Origin: Massospora cicadina
Lineage: Eukaryota > Entomophthoromycota > Entomophthoromycetes > Entomophthorales > Entomophthoraceae
Reading direction: 5' to 3'
DNA: 64,000 nt
NCBI GenBank assembly: GCA_022478985.1
Contig: JAKSZP010014536.1
Location: forward strand, 124,001 to 188,000
The notes under the pieces were generated by a model. That model was not told the DNA's origin. It searched no databases and saw only the letters and a program-made list of their open reading frames with translations. The position numbers were made by a program, and so were the translations under genes. Shown here piece by piece: positions 1-11,513 of this stretch. Within the stretch, counting starts at the first letter, position 1; each line of letters opens with the position of its first letter.

Positions 1-1546
1 TAAAGTGTCAATGAACTATGTTATATTATCTATTTGCTGTAATAAATCCATAGTAAATTGTTTATGATTTTATAGTACTGTTGAAAAGCTAATAACTGGA
101 GATTTTGATAAGACCACAATGAGGTATCTTTCTCTACCAATAACTCTCAAAATTGAGAATGATTTTGCATAAATTTGGTTGATGTAAAAAGGCTACCCTA
201 TATATACCCTTCATTGTATGCTAACACAATCCTCAAAGGACATACAACTGTCAGAAATGAGGGCATAAAAAAATTGAGTGGTAAATTAAACACTGTTAGT
301 GTGACCAGATGTTGACGACCATTCATAAAGTCATATATACCTGCTCTAGATGTCAAAGTTGAGAACACAGAATCACATAATAACATTAGGTGATACTACC
401 TTTTTGGCCTTTTAGTGTGGTGATTATAGACCAGATAAGTTCATTACCTGCCATAAATTATGGGCATTAATTTATCATTGACACATTATACCAATTGATT
501 AGTTGAGTAGAGTCTAAATTTTGTTTTGGAAGTTATAACAAAAGTGAAGTCTTTATTCTTATATTAGCATACATTCTCTCACCTGGCAACCCCAGAGACT
601 TACTGATGGATTATAGCTCAAACTTTAACACCTTCTATTTAAAGGTAAATTCTGTATATAAAACCTATTTTTTGAGTAGTACTATATATAATTCTTTCAA
701 TAATGAGGAATTAAAACGCGCTAATGGTACATTATTATCCATACTTTTTAATTTTGTTTACTCCAACCCCTCAAGATGTTATTGCTTCATTAACAGTGCT
801 TACTTTATTTTAAAGTGAGTTGCTTTAAATAATTAAAACGCTGCTTCAATCTAAGCTTTATATGTTAAAGTACCACATCAGTTTTACATTTTTAAAATCT
901 TTATTTTTACATTTGTAAAAGAAAATTTTGAACAACAAAAAGTTCCCTTGTAGATAAGATAACTCAAGCACTTTATTAATAATCACTTATCTCTACCAAC
1001 TCAAGAGTTAATAACAGTAACTTATGTTAGCTACTCCTTCTAACATTTTGACTTTTAATATAGTACTTTTCTATCAATACTACCAAGAGTCCAATAAAAA
1101 AACCAGATACATCTTGTCATGCCCTCTTTGTAAGATCAATAAGCTTGGGTCTAAGTATTTATAGAAGACGTATTTCAAGGAACTTTTGTAAACCTAGTAC
1201 TAGAAAGTTTCTCAAGCTTATTAACTCCTAAACAAAATTTAGAAGGGGGCGTTGTTGAGGATTGAGACTATTCACCTTTCAATCACTGGTATACCTGACA
1301 TGATCACTAACTAATTTTGTCTCTCAATCAATAAGGCAATTAATAATTTATTAAACAAAATAAATTAACTTCTTGTAGCTTATCAATATTTAACATTGGT
1401 TCTAGATATTATTCAACTTAAAAGTGTATCCAAGGATACTGTATTTAATATACTCAGTATTCAACTTTATTATGTGAGAAATTAGCTTTAAAACATTTTT
1501 GTATCAGCATTTCTTTAGAAGTTCCAAAATGACAAAGTTGCCTAGT
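1..1546. other. AT-rich DNA without a recognisable gene
   Basis: The reading frames here are short (about 60-70 codons), low in complexity and AT-driven; none shows a domain or a partner frame. No RNA gene or clear repeat was seen. Probably intergenic or very old transposon-derived DNA. Confidence 0.5.
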
Positions 1547-1559
1547 AAAACTAAGGTTC

Positions 1560-1610
1560 ACATCGATGAATCACTTCCCTTGGGTTGGGACCATCTAGTA
1601 CTAAAAAAAA
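1560..1610 (+). mobile_element. Micro-retroposon copy 1 (longest, about 50 bp)
   Basis: An insert ending gggttgggaccatctagtac plus an A-run lies between two copies of actaaggttc (1550-1559 and 1611-1620). Its tail matches the 3' end of the ORF1-only element at 12961-14865, which ends ggcaccactagtgctaaaaa after the same gggttggg. This is the longest of six such inserts and links the ultra-short ones to a parent element. A-tail and target duplication are the marks of target-primed reverse transcription. Confidence 0.75.
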
Positions 1611-1744
1611 ACTAAGGTTCTGGTATTAAATTCTGATGAAATGAAGTATCCTAATTTTCATGAATTATACTATTCTGTTAGCCTCCAAGCTCCTCATCTT
1701 ATATAAAAATGATTTATACTTACTAATAAAGATTTCATATAATT

Positions 1745-1766
1745 TTTTTTTTAGTACTAGATGGTC
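1745..1766 (-). mobile_element. Micro-retroposon copy 2 (22 bp)
   Basis: The insert reads gaccatctagtactaaaaaaaa on the minus strand when its two halves are joined (14-nt tail plus eight A). It is flanked by a perfect 16-bp direct repeat, aagatttcatataatt, at 1729-1744 and 1767-1782. It contains only the last bases of the parent element plus the A-tail. Confidence 0.85.
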
Positions 1767-1782
1767 AAGATTTCATATAATT

Positions 1783-2744
1783 CTCAATCTAAATTGTACT
1801 TCTTATAAAGCTAGAATTTAATTAAATACTTTGATTTGACCTACAATACTAGATTTATAGTGATTTTTTCTCTGTCCATTAAAATCTTAGAGGATATAAG
1901 AGATCATACCAAGGTTCACCTAGAGTCCTTAAGATTCATCAACTCTGATGCATTTCCCTATAACATATCTATTTTACTTTAGAAAAATAGATTTTACTTA
2001 TCTATAAATTTTATGAAAAATAAGTTATATATTAAAAATTGAATTAATAGTCAACAGTGTCATTTTTAGATGATGATATAGTCTATGCATGAGTACTATG
2101 TTATTCCTGATGAACTTAATTTAAGACAGAAATATATTTTAATATAAGAATCTTCATAACACACAAGATTTCGGACAATTTAGAGTATAAAGAACTATTT
2201 TTGTCAATTTATCTGCTAAAGCGACATAATAAGTTGGAATAAATTCATATTTGAATGATCAGAGGTCTTTTTGATGGTAAATAATTAAGGGTTCTAAGGC
2301 ACTAACTTATGACTTCTAGTCAAAAAAACTTATGCATATATGTGTATATAAGCACCTCATACATAAAATTTAGAAGTATGATAGGTAAAGTAATATACAA
2401 TGAACAAATGTAGTGGGAATTCAGAGAGGCGTATAATCAACTTTTAAAAGCAAATTTTGTAGATGATTAAGGCTAATCTCAGTAGAGCTTAAATTATACA
2501 AATTATTGGTAACAAACTATTGTCTTAAGAATTATAATACTCTTCTACTAATCTATCTTATAAAGTTCCTAAAGTATAAAATTTCCATCATTATGCTTTA
2601 TTGTATTTGTATGTTATGGTTTAAAGATTTAGGTTTTATTAAAAAAATATAATTGGAAGTAGAAGTATAAGATAGCTATTATCACCTCAGGGTGAATCTC
2701 CACCCTTGTTGTGGATTTTAAGCCAACATTATGAACAAACTTTT
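1783..2744. other. AT-rich DNA without a recognisable gene
   Basis: No open frame of note, RNA gene or repeat was recognised. The sequence is strongly AT-rich with scattered homopolymer runs. Confidence 0.5.
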
Positions 2745-3045
2745 TTAGCGCTAGTGGTGTGCAACCCAAAAGGGGGAGCCACCGCGCATCTTTACCTGTG
2801 AATGAGCCAAAATAAAAGTTATATTAGAAATAAAAAGAAATGTTCAAATTACCCCCAAGTTATCAGCCTAGGAAGTCATATCAGAAGGTGGGGAGGCTTT
2901 GGGGAAGCTTTTTTCCGGCGCCCACTTTAGCTGGTGGACCATAGTGGACAGCATCTGGGTGGGAGCATCACTAACATGGGGCATAGGGGGGTATAGTTGT
3001 AGATTTCTTTGTTTATGAGGCCAGCGGTGTCCATCGCCTCAACTT
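2745..3045 (-). pseudogene. 5'-truncated ORF1-element fragment (C-terminus and 3' UTR)
   Basis: Read on the minus strand, this segment parallels 14575-14865: a 'VMDTAGLIN'-like stretch, the 'MPHVxDAPT' and 'LKWA..KSFPKAS' motifs, an in-frame stop, then a 3' UTR ending gggttgcacaccactagcgc plus an A-run. It is thus the last ~60 codons of ORF1 plus the 3' UTR, as left by incomplete reverse transcription. A degraded target duplication may be present (tatgaacaaactt on the left, tatgcaataagtt on the right), but it matches at only about two thirds of positions. Confidence 0.65.
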
Positions 3046-3672
3046 TATGCAATAAGTTTTATATTGATTCTTTACAAGATAATTAAGTATGTATAATAAC
3101 CCTAACAAAATTAAAATCTTTTTCTCTGTAAACAAACAAAATTTCTAAGTTAGATATGTTTAATAGACAGCATATTTAACTTTTTAGTGACAGTTAATTT
3201 AGTTTTACTGTAACTTGACTTAAACCACCCTAATCAAATATTATAATAAAGAGCAAATTCATATTACTTACTTTATTTTACTTATAGAAATAAATATCAA
3301 ATATTCTAAAAAAACAACTTTAAAGGTCTTAAGGCTAGTAACTTGCCACTATACTTAATTCAAGGCAGGCCAATCTATGGACATACAATCATAGATTTAA
3401 TAAAAATTTAAGAAAAATGTGTTCTTTAGACTCATTTAAAATAAACTATAATATTTTTATTATCCTATGTGTTTTTAGCTTTTTAATATCTCTTATATAA
3501 ATAAATTAAATAAAAGAATTAATATATGTTAGTAGATAAATGTCCTGACATATTACAATCCTGTAAAATTGGGAAAAGTTAGACTTGCACTCAGCATGGT
3601 AGTTAGATACATAACTATGTTACAATCACCTGATAATTAAAACACAGTATGTAAGTTGATAAAAAATTAAAC
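3046..3672. other. AT-rich DNA without a recognisable gene
   Basis: No gene, RNA or repeat was recognised between the truncated ORF1 fragment and the ORF1-only element that follows. Confidence 0.45.
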
Positions 3673-3687
3673 TACTTTCAAACAAAT

Positions 3688-5587
3688 TCTTTAAAGTAAG
3701 ATTTCAGGCGATTGACATTACCTAAAACAATATAAAAATAAAATGGACTGTACCACTCAAGCAAGCAAAATGGCACCAAAACCAAACAAAATCAAAACTG
3801 ACCAGGCTGGCAGCGTCAAACTGCTAGCTGACCATGGCGGAGGGGGAGAGGGGATCAGAGGCCACTTTCAGCTTCATCAGCATGAAGCAAGGTATGGGAT
3901 TGAGTCATAAAGCAGGAGTGTGGGCATCTTCTGTATTGGGTTTAATATCTCCCAAGGGAGGATCAGGGAAGACATTGTGCGCCGCAGCAAAGTTACCATA
4001 GTATACTCCAAGTTTAAACTATGTCTGAATTCATTCACTGAGGAGCTTGAAAAAGGTGGCAATATTGGTACAGGTGATTTTGACTTTATGGTTCTTTGAA
4101 ACCGCCACAACATTCAGGATTGGATCATGGGTAATCTAATGGAATTTCAGGAGGTCACACTTACCTGCAGCAGTAAGGGTAGCTGGGACAGCTTGAGGAA
4201 GTAGACCATCTGCCAGCATCAAAAAACTTAGCTATGGCTTTTCAGAGAGGTTGACAGTTGGTCAAGGCATTTGCTTTAACAGCGAGCTGATGATCATAGT
4301 GGAACAGTACAGCACATATCTGAGGAACGTAAAATTGAGTGTGGAATTGGTCATTAAAATCTTTATGTAAATTTTTTTTTGCTTAAAGTCAGATGGTTCA
4401 ATGATTTCCCTGATTAAAAAACCTTATCCCATTAAGACCCAGGTTTCTGGTTAAATAATATTAAGGCCTTGGCATAAGGGTGATAGGGTGATATTGAACA
4501 GACAAATTATGAGGCGCTTGGGAGTGACTGGAGGTCCTAGCCTCTGCCTTATAGGCTAGAGGGCGAAATAATAGCTGAGTCTGGATGGGGGTGTTGGAGG
4601 AAGAAGTTTTGGGCGCTGTCCCAATGACTGAACTGGCAGTGGGGGGTACTGGCAACAAGGTACACCAGGTATAGTCTGCCAAATTGGTGTCAGTGTCAGA
4701 ATTTCTGTCATAAGCATTTTCAGCAGAATGCCAACATGATTTTTTGTGGTCCAAAGTAAAGAAGACAGGGCAAATATGTTATACATAGTCAATGTTTGCC
4801 CAAAAAATTTTTTGGGGGCTGCTGCAACATGGGACCATGAGAGACTTAGTTTAGTGATTTTCAGGTGGAAAGGGGTGATAGTATCATTAGCCTGGGGAGC
4901 CATGAGGCGCCTGACACTGTTAGGGACAGTGAAATGGAGAATGGGGTTTAAGCCATAGGCTAAAAGCCTCAATATCAACTCCTTATACAACACTTGGGGT
5001 GGGAGGTGAGATGGGAAATTAATGAAACTTACCACCATTGTGGTATAAGTAGGTAGGTGAGTATGTGTCATGGAATGAGGATTATTTTTATTAATAGGTT
5101 TGATTTTGGCTGCCATGGCAGAGTCTCCTTAAAGGGGATACCAAAGTCAAAATAGTTCTTAAAAGGATGAAGTTCAATAAATTCTACTGGTGCAAAAGTG
5201 TCATTGGCAAGCTCAATTACCTTATCAGCATATAGGAATAATCGCCTATAGTTACCTCAATGGCAAAATTGAATTTTGTAGCAAGGGAGGGCGAGAGGGT
5301 TTTGGTGGATTGGGTGGGCGCATGTGAGGTGAAGCGCTAAGTATCTTGGTGGGACATAATGACAATTTGTGGAATTTTGACTAGTTGCACTAGTTTGACG
5401 CACTTTTCTGGAGGGGCATAAAGCACTAGGGGGAGTTTCACTGCTGCCCCATACTGGAGCAGCTGGCGGTGGAGCCGTGGACTTCATTGTAGAATGTTAG
5501 TTGGTGGCTTAGTGTAAGTTTAATATTAGCTTATATTTGTAAATTGCTCAAAAGTGAAATGAAACTGAAAAAAGTTTCTAATTTGTG
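3688..5587 (-). mobile_element. ORF1-only LINE-like element, copy B1 (about 1.9 kb)
   Basis: A single decayed ORF1 fills this element; no endonuclease or reverse transcriptase is present. Gene order, length and 5' UTR resemble the copies at 12961-14865 and 31874-33799. Candidate target duplications are tactttcaaacaaat (3673-3687) and tactttaaaataagt (5588-5602), matching at 12 of 15 positions, so the borders are less certain than for the other two copies. The 3' end resembles that of copy B2 but is decayed. Micro-retroposon copy 3 later inserted into the right-hand duplication. Confidence 0.6.
3824..5487 (-). pseudogene. Decayed ORF1 protein of element B1
   Basis: LINE ORF1-type protein, presumed to bind RNA and chaperone nucleic acid in the retrotransposition particle. 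The ATG at 5487 opens a Pro/Ala-rich N-terminus (PPPAAPVWG, then YVPPRYLALHL) that matches the other two copies (PAAPAWGGG/YVPPQDLAHHL and PPPAAPVWGS/FVPPWDLALHL). The body is split over several frames (4556-5116, 4461-4754, 3877-4113). The zinc knuckle seen in the other copies is damaged here: ICPVFFTLDHKKSC has lost the second cysteine. The C-terminus 'SPSAMVS' before the stop near 3824 matches the 'SPSAMVG' end of copy B2, so B1 and B2 are closer to each other than to copy A. It is not translatable as it stands. Confidence 0.65.
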
Positions 5588-5609
5588 TACTTTAAAATAA
5601 GTATGTCTT

Positions 5610-5627
5610 TTTTTTAGTACTAGATGG
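5610..5627 (-). mobile_element. Micro-retroposon copy 3 (18 bp)
   Basis: The minus-strand insert ccatctagtactaaaaaa lies between perfect 16-bp repeats aaaataagtatgtctt at 5594-5609 and 5628-5643. It landed inside the right-hand target duplication of element B1 and is therefore younger than B1. Confidence 0.85.
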
Positions 5628-5643
5628 AAAATAAGTATGTCTT

Positions 5644-6064
5644 CATATAGGCTTAGTTTTTTTTTATATCTCTTAGATTTAGTTTTTTATTGTATAATTT
5701 TATATTTACTGAATACTATGTATAGTCTTTTATATATAAAAGGTTTAGAAAAAATTTCAACTGATGTTGGGCTTTGCCCTGATAAATATGAAGCCTCAAT
5801 TTAGGGCTTCCCTTTTTCTTATAACATAATTTACAACATGTCTAAAATATTATGATACTATTCTGATATGTGCCATGATGTTAGTCCTAATTTACTTAGG
5901 GCTCAATATAGAGAGACAATTTCAAAGCGATTTATATTCAACACAACAAAGTCACAAGTAAACAAATCAAGTAATGGACTGAGTAACATTTTGAAGATTA
6001 ATATCCCTCCTAGTGATCCACTAATTGGGATAAACAAGAATTGCCTCATGACTTGAATTACTAC
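5644..6064. other. Non-coding DNA left of the first LTR element
   Basis: AT-rich sequence. Two overlapping ~60-codon frames on opposite strands (5868-6088) look like chance frames. No feature was recognised. Confidence 0.45.
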
Positions 6065-6419
6065 TATTAAACGGGTTAATGATTCCATATTGATTTATTA
6101 GAATAGTTTTTTCATTCAATGAATATTCATTTTTTATCTTGATTTCAGTTGCATCTCCTATTTCATTCTAGGCATTGATATATCCTAGAAACAGGTATAA
6201 ATACCTTCAATTCTTATCACAATAAAGTATCAAATTATAGAGTTTAACTTCATGCTGTGTTTTTGTCTTTGAGTTTAAGAGATCTCTTTTTCTGGGCGTT
6301 TTTAGTCATAAACACCCAGGATTACTGAAAATGCCCGCCAAATTGATGACCCTTAAAACCCTGAGAGTTATGCTACGCCACCTGTCAGGGAGTACATCAG
6401 AACCCCTAGTTCCCCAACA
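6065..6419 (+). repeat. 5' LTR of element 1
   Basis: It matches 11148-11513 along its length, including 'catcagaacccctagttccc' just before the terminal ACA. It contains a TATA box (tataaata, 6196-6203) and a polyadenylation signal (aataaa, 6221-6226) 18 bases later, as expected for U3/R. The end is placed at ACA because sequence similarity to the other LTR stops there and a primer-binding-site-like stretch follows. Confidence 0.8.
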
Positions 6420-6422
6420 AAT

Positions 6423-6432
6423 TGGTGATCCT
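6423..6432 (+). promoter_or_regulatory. Putative tRNA primer-binding site of element 1
   Basis: ttggtgatcc begins three bases after the 5' LTR. TGG is the usual start of a site complementary to a tRNA 3' CCA end. The matching tRNA was not identified. Confidence 0.4.
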
Positions 6433-6434
6433 GC

Positions 6435-7650
6435 CAGGGACCTTGCGAATGTCTTACATAGCCAGGCCGCAACCCTGACGTTAATGAGACTCTATACAAG
6501 GCAAACCCTGAGAAATTTAAAAAATGGTCCAATAGACGAATGGTAGAAGCCTATAACTCCTGGGGTGATTATGATGTGAGTGACTTCCAATGACTCCGTG
6601 AGTGCCCAGCCTTCTAACAGGTGTGGCAAGGAGGTGGCACAATGCCAATCTCCCATTTGATAACTGTGTTGAATGGCAGGAGCGCACTTGTGAAAAATTT
6701 TGGTTATCCGCCACACAACTATGAGAGAAGCTCAAGTACATGTGCCTAAAGGATTATGATAACATCAACCATTTCCTATAAAAATCAAAGACCTACTTGG
6801 ACAATGTACCATTCTGGAACTTGACTCTGTGATGATATGGACCAGAAGTTATTGAAATTGTTTAATAATGCTTTAGAAGAACTATACCTAGATGCTGTCC
6901 TTGTTACCCACCTTCATGTGCTGACCATGCCATTGAAGTCTGCCGCCAATATGCTCGCCTAACCAGCTGTTGGCCTACAAAATCAACCTCTAGAAGGCTG
7001 GAGCTAGAGAAATAAGAGCCTGAGGGTGATGCCACCGCAAAGTTCTAACATATCATCCCTTACTCTGAGTTTACCATGAAGATGAATGCTCTCTCAGATC
7101 AAGTACAATATCTCACTATGCTAGTACAAAGATGGCCTAGAGACAACCTTTGCTGCCAAAATTGTAATGAGCCTGAGCATCATTTCAGACAGTGCCAAAA
7201 CCCCTGCTGGTGGCGTAAAGTGGTTTATGTAGATGGAAGGTGTCTTGCCAGAGTTAGTTGAATAAATCAATATGCACCTTCAGCTCCTGGGCAGACAAAT
7301 TTTTCCCAGTCTGTACCCTATCAATACCCTAATCCGCCACATATGCCTTATGGGGAGCGCCAGTGGGAAATATCCGCCGTATCCTTATCCCTATACAGCT
7401 CCACCACCAAATGACTACTATGGGATAGGGCAATGCCTTACCAGCACCCCTATGTCAGGCCACCACCAGGGCAGTCTCAGCCTCCCTCCAACAGATTGAG
7501 TACTAATCATCAAAGTCTGAAACATAACAAGCCCAGAAACTCCTGCTGGAAGAAATATATGCTGCTGAAAATGGAAACAAGAAGAATTAGCCAGCCACAT
7601 TAAATTTGACCCAAACAAAAGAATGATAATTGATGACCTTTTGAACCCAG
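6435..7650 (+). pseudogene. gag remnant of element 1
   Basis: Structural protein forming the virus-like particle. Fragments in shifting frames include 'ANPEKFKKWSNRRMVEAYNSWGDYDVSDF' in two pieces, then a C-terminal zinc knuckle at about 7150-7200: C-QN-C-NEPE-H-HFRQ-C, a perfect CX2CX4HX4C. Beyond it comes a Pro/Tyr-rich stretch (about 7380-7500). Several stops sit where a Trp, Gln or Arg codon is expected, consistent with C-to-T or G-to-A decay. The start codon cannot be fixed. Confidence 0.65.
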
Positions 7651-8039
7651 ATTAGTAAAACCCAATGAAGCATATGGAGTACCGATGGAAGAAGATGATG
7701 AGCCCAGAAAAAAACGAGATGATACCTCTCTCCAATTGCACAAATTTGCCAATCAGGCTATGGAAAACCTGCAGCCCCAACACTACCCAAGTAATACAGC
7801 AGTTGTCCCTATAATAACACATCCAGTAGTGAAGAAAACAATTGCTACAAAATTTTGAGTACCACAACAACCTATGGTGTCAGTTCTTAACACAATGTCA
7901 AACTGACCTAAAGGTGTTTCAGCTATAAAGATTTTAGAAGATACAATTATCCCAGTACCCCTTGGGGACTTGTGCAAGTCCAGTCCAGCACTATACAAGA
8001 CCTTCATCAAGACATTAGTCTAACCTGGCTTTAAAATGG

Positions 8040-11000
8040 AGGACCAAAACAGGAATCTCTACTCGCCAATATAGGAGTACCCTGCACCATAGGGTCCCTC
8101 TTTGGATATTCAGTGCTCATCCTCCTTGATAAAGGCTATTCAGCAAATATTGTGACAAATAAATTCCTTCTGGACATTGGATATGAGGACATCCTTCAGA
8201 GCGACATGGTCTTCCTAATAGCTGGGGGAACTCAACAAGCTTGTTGTGGTCAAGTATTTGACCTCCCTGTGGAGATAGTTGGCAAAATCTGCTATATTGA
8301 TGCAGTAGTTTTTGATCACAACCACTTCCAGTTGTTGCTTTCCTGACAGGCCCTAAAGGAGTTTTGAATACATGCCAACTTTGAATCAGATCAACGGTTT
8401 ATGCAGACAGAAAAAGGAATGAAGCCCTTGACTGTTACATATTTTAACTCAAAGAGGCCATCTGACACCCCTACGCAACTGTATACCTACTGATGTGATG
8501 AGTTAACAGAAAAAAAGTAATGCTCTAACTCACTTGGAGGATCAACAAAAGGAAAATCTGTCACAACTACTCAGACAATTTGAGGCACTTTTCTGCCATG
8601 GTGGTGATGATGTTCCCCTCTCAACCTTAGGTTCACACTAGATTGATGTTGATGATATTAGATCCATTGCCAGGCGACCCTATCGCCTGCCGTAAGCATG
8701 TGAAAAATTTGTTGAAGCAGAGATTAAGAAAGGGCTAGCCAGTGTCCTCATTCGCCCCTCTCAATCACTGTGGGTGTTCCCTGTTGTAGTTGTTTCCGGA
8801 AAGAATTGAAAACTCCACTTATGTGTTAACTACATTCCTTTAAACTGATTAACAAAGAAAAACTTATACCCAATGCCACTGATCACAGAAATCTTCAATA
8901 TCATGGGAGGCGCAAAGTACTTCACTAGTATCAATTTATTCTCTGAATACTATCAATTGGCATTGGAGGAAGAGTCTATTCCAAAAAATGCGTTTGTCAA
9001 CAAATTTAACCTTTTGAATACACTCAAATGCCATTAGACTTACTGGAGCTTCTAGAACCTTCCAAAAGGTTATGGATGAATTATTCCGTGGCCTGAAAAA
9101 TCAGTTTGTCACTGTCTATCTTGAGGAAATCACTGTCTATTCCACTGATTTCAATCAACACCTGCAGGACCTAGGAGCAGTGCTTTGTTGGATTAAGGAA
9201 GCAAACCTTGGAACGTATGAGTCAAAGCAGATACTCTGCACTAGAGAGCTGAAGTTACTAGGGCACATCATCTCACCAGAAGGAAAACGCACTGACCCCT
9301 CTAAGGTTGAATCCATTTCTACATGGCCCATCCCAAACAATGAAGCTGATTTTCTGAGCTTTTTGGGATTTTTCAACTACTATTGGGCCTTTATTTAAAA
9401 CTTCATCAAGGTAGCTTCCCCATTTTACCAACTCCAGAAGAAGGGAACCCCTTTTGACTTTAGTGAGGCTGTCCACCAGAGTTTTGTCAGCCTGAGAAAT
9501 GCATTAGTTCAAGATCCCATCATGATCTTCCCCAACTTTAATAAAGAAATTCAGATGTTCACAGATGCCAGTGATTCAGCCATTGGGGGTGTGCTCACAT
9601 ATTATGAGTAAATAAGTATCTACCTGTTGAATTTGTCGCCATGAATTTTCCCCAGCGTAATACAACTACCCAACATATGAAAAGAGGTTCTGTAAGTGGT
9701 GTTTGCTCTTTGTAAATTTTAGTATTATCTGTTGGAGAGCGGGTCACTGTATTCACTGACAACTCAGCAGTAAGTTTCCTGCTGAATAATCCCAACAAAA
9801 TGGAAATCAAGTATGCTGGAGATATGAGCTAATGGAGTTTGATTTAAAATTTGTGCACCTCCGTGGATGGCTCAACGCAGTAGAAGATAAGTTATCACTA
9901 GTTCACATTAACCCAGATGGACCAGCAATCTTCCATATGGAGGAGATCAATCTCAAGAAATAGCTCCTGCAGATATGGAAGTTCCTTGAAGATTTTGAAG
10001 TGGCAAGTAGTATTCAGGATATGCCATCATTTAAGAAATGTTGTTCAAAATTTTTAATAATTAAAGGACACCTGTATTTACGCACCAAAGGATCAGTGGC
10101 CCAGGTGGTTCCAAGAAATTAATTCATGCAGCAAATGAAGGAGGCTCATGATAACGCCAGACATTTGGAGTACAAGCTACCTGGTTAAGACTCTTCACTG
10201 TATACTGGTGGCCAAATGCCTACACTGAAGTCAATAACTATGTATCCACATGCCATGTCTGCAAAGTCTTTGCTAAGTCGCCAGGTGCCCTTAACCCCCT
10301 GAACCCTATAGTAACACCTGAACTATTTTAGGATGTGGTGCCTCGACTTTATAAGATCCTTAAACGTTTCCACTGATGTATCAAAGTATATTCTAATAGC
10401 CACTGAATACTTCAGCCGTTGGCCTGTTGCCAAAGCAGTTTTCAGAGCTGATGCAGCCACCACAGTCCAAGCCTATATGAAGAAATATTTACTATCTATG
10501 GACCACCTCGCCAAAACCTGAGTGATTGAAGATCACATTCAACAATAAATTAATTAAAGAAATGTTGGCCCAGGTATGCACTCGTCACTCCATGACAACA
10601 GCATACAACCCTCAGTGTAATGGCCTAACTGAATGGATTATTCAAACACTGATGCATGCCCTGGAACAGAGCATCACTGAGATACTGATAAATGGCCTGA
10701 ATGCTTAACCGCCATCCTTTGGCATACAAAACCAAAATCCATAATACTACCAAGCACATGTCATATGAACTACTATTTGGAATAAAATTATAGCCCAACC
10801 CATTTGCCAGTAAACTCAGCAACCATTTCCCATCAACTCGCCACCTAAAACGGTCTAACATGGAGAAACTGGTACAAGATCATGCTCATTGAATGAAGAC
10901 TAACTATTACAACCACCTCAAAACCCTTCAGGTTTTTAAAGTAGGAGACCTATTCCTCCTGTATTGAAATGAACTTATGAACTCCCGCTCCAAAAAATTA

Positions 11001-11105
11001 AACTCACCCACAGAAAAGGACCGTTTAGAGTTACCAAAGTACTCCCCTATGGAAACTACAACCTAGATACCCTTACCAGAGTGCCATACCAGTCAATCAT
11101 CAATA
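8040..11105 (+). pseudogene. pol remnant of element 1 (PR-RT-RH-IN)
   Basis: Polyprotein for processing, reverse transcription and integration. In order: an aspartic-protease remnant (8113-8346) with LLDKGYSANIV, where DKG replaces the active D(S/T)G; reverse transcriptase from about 8690, with 'LYPMPLITEIF' and a damaged 'YLEEITVYS' (9110-9140) in place of YxDD, so both catalytic aspartates are Glu; the 'LLGHIISPEGK' and 'FLGFFNYYWAFI' motifs (9250-9398); RNase H 'MFTDASDSAIGGVL' (about 9555-9600); and integrase with core 'CLDFIRSL' (10333) and 'TTAYNPQCNGLTEWI' (about 10590-10640), where the catalytic Glu remains. The frames are interrupted throughout. The domain order RT-RH-IN assigns it to Ty3/gypsy. 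Confidence 0.8.
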
Positions 11106-11133
11106 ACAACCGCTCAAACTTACCAATATAAAA

Positions 11134-11147
11134 ACGTATAGGGGGAG
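11134..11147 (+). promoter_or_regulatory. Polypurine tract of element 1
   Basis: The purine-rich run gtatagggggag directly precedes the TG that opens the 3' LTR, as expected for the plus-strand primer. Confidence 0.5.
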
Positions 11148-11513
11148 TGTCAAACGGGTTAATAATTCCATATTAATTCATTGGTATAGTAATTCCATGT
11201 ATAATGGATATTCATTTTTTTACCTTATTTTAGTTGATTATCCTAGAACATTCTAGGCACTGAATATCCCTAGTTTCAGGTATAAATATCTTCAGTTCTT
11301 ATCACAATAAAGTATCAAATTATAGGGTTTAATTTCCTGTTATGTTTATTGTCTTTAAGTTTTATGAGATCTCTTTTCTGGGCGTTGTTTAGTCATAGAC
11401 ACCCAGGATGACTGACAATTCCTGCCAAATTGATGAAACTGAGAACCCTGAGATTTATGCTAAAACACCAGCCACCTGTAGGGCAATACATCAGAACCCC
11501 TAGTTCCCCAACA
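11148..11513 (+). repeat. 3' LTR of element 1
   Basis: It begins tgtcaaacgg, ends ccccaaca, and matches the 5' LTR. The TATA-like tataaata and the aataaa signal are kept at equivalent positions. Confidence 0.8.

Larger units (their letters stand above)
6065..11513 (+). mobile_element. Decayed Ty3/gypsy LTR retrotransposon (element 1)
   Basis: Two LTRs of about 360 bp bracket gag, protease, reverse transcriptase, RNase H and integrase in Ty3/gypsy order. All domains carry stops and frameshifts. No five-base target duplication is evident: the bases before the 5' LTR (actac) and after the 3' LTR (ctccc) differ. The 5' LTR starts 'ta' where the 3' LTR starts 'tg', one of many G-to-A and C-to-T differences. 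The element is immobile. Confidence 0.85.

Noticed and set aside
198..818. Short open frames at 198-386 and 606-818
   Set aside because: About 60-70 codons, AT-driven composition, no domain, no partner frame; expected by chance in AT-rich DNA.
1560..1610. Reverse complement of the micro-retroposon tail (tagtactagatgg...gggaagt) resembles part of 5S rRNA
   Set aside because: The match is short and gapped, and the A-tailed strand matches the 3' end of the ORF1-only elements over a longer stretch, which explains its origin better.
6331..6546. 71-codon frame starting inside the 5' LTR of element 1 as the gag start
   Set aside because: It begins within LTR sequence that is also present in the 3' LTR and does not join the readable gag fragments without a frameshift.
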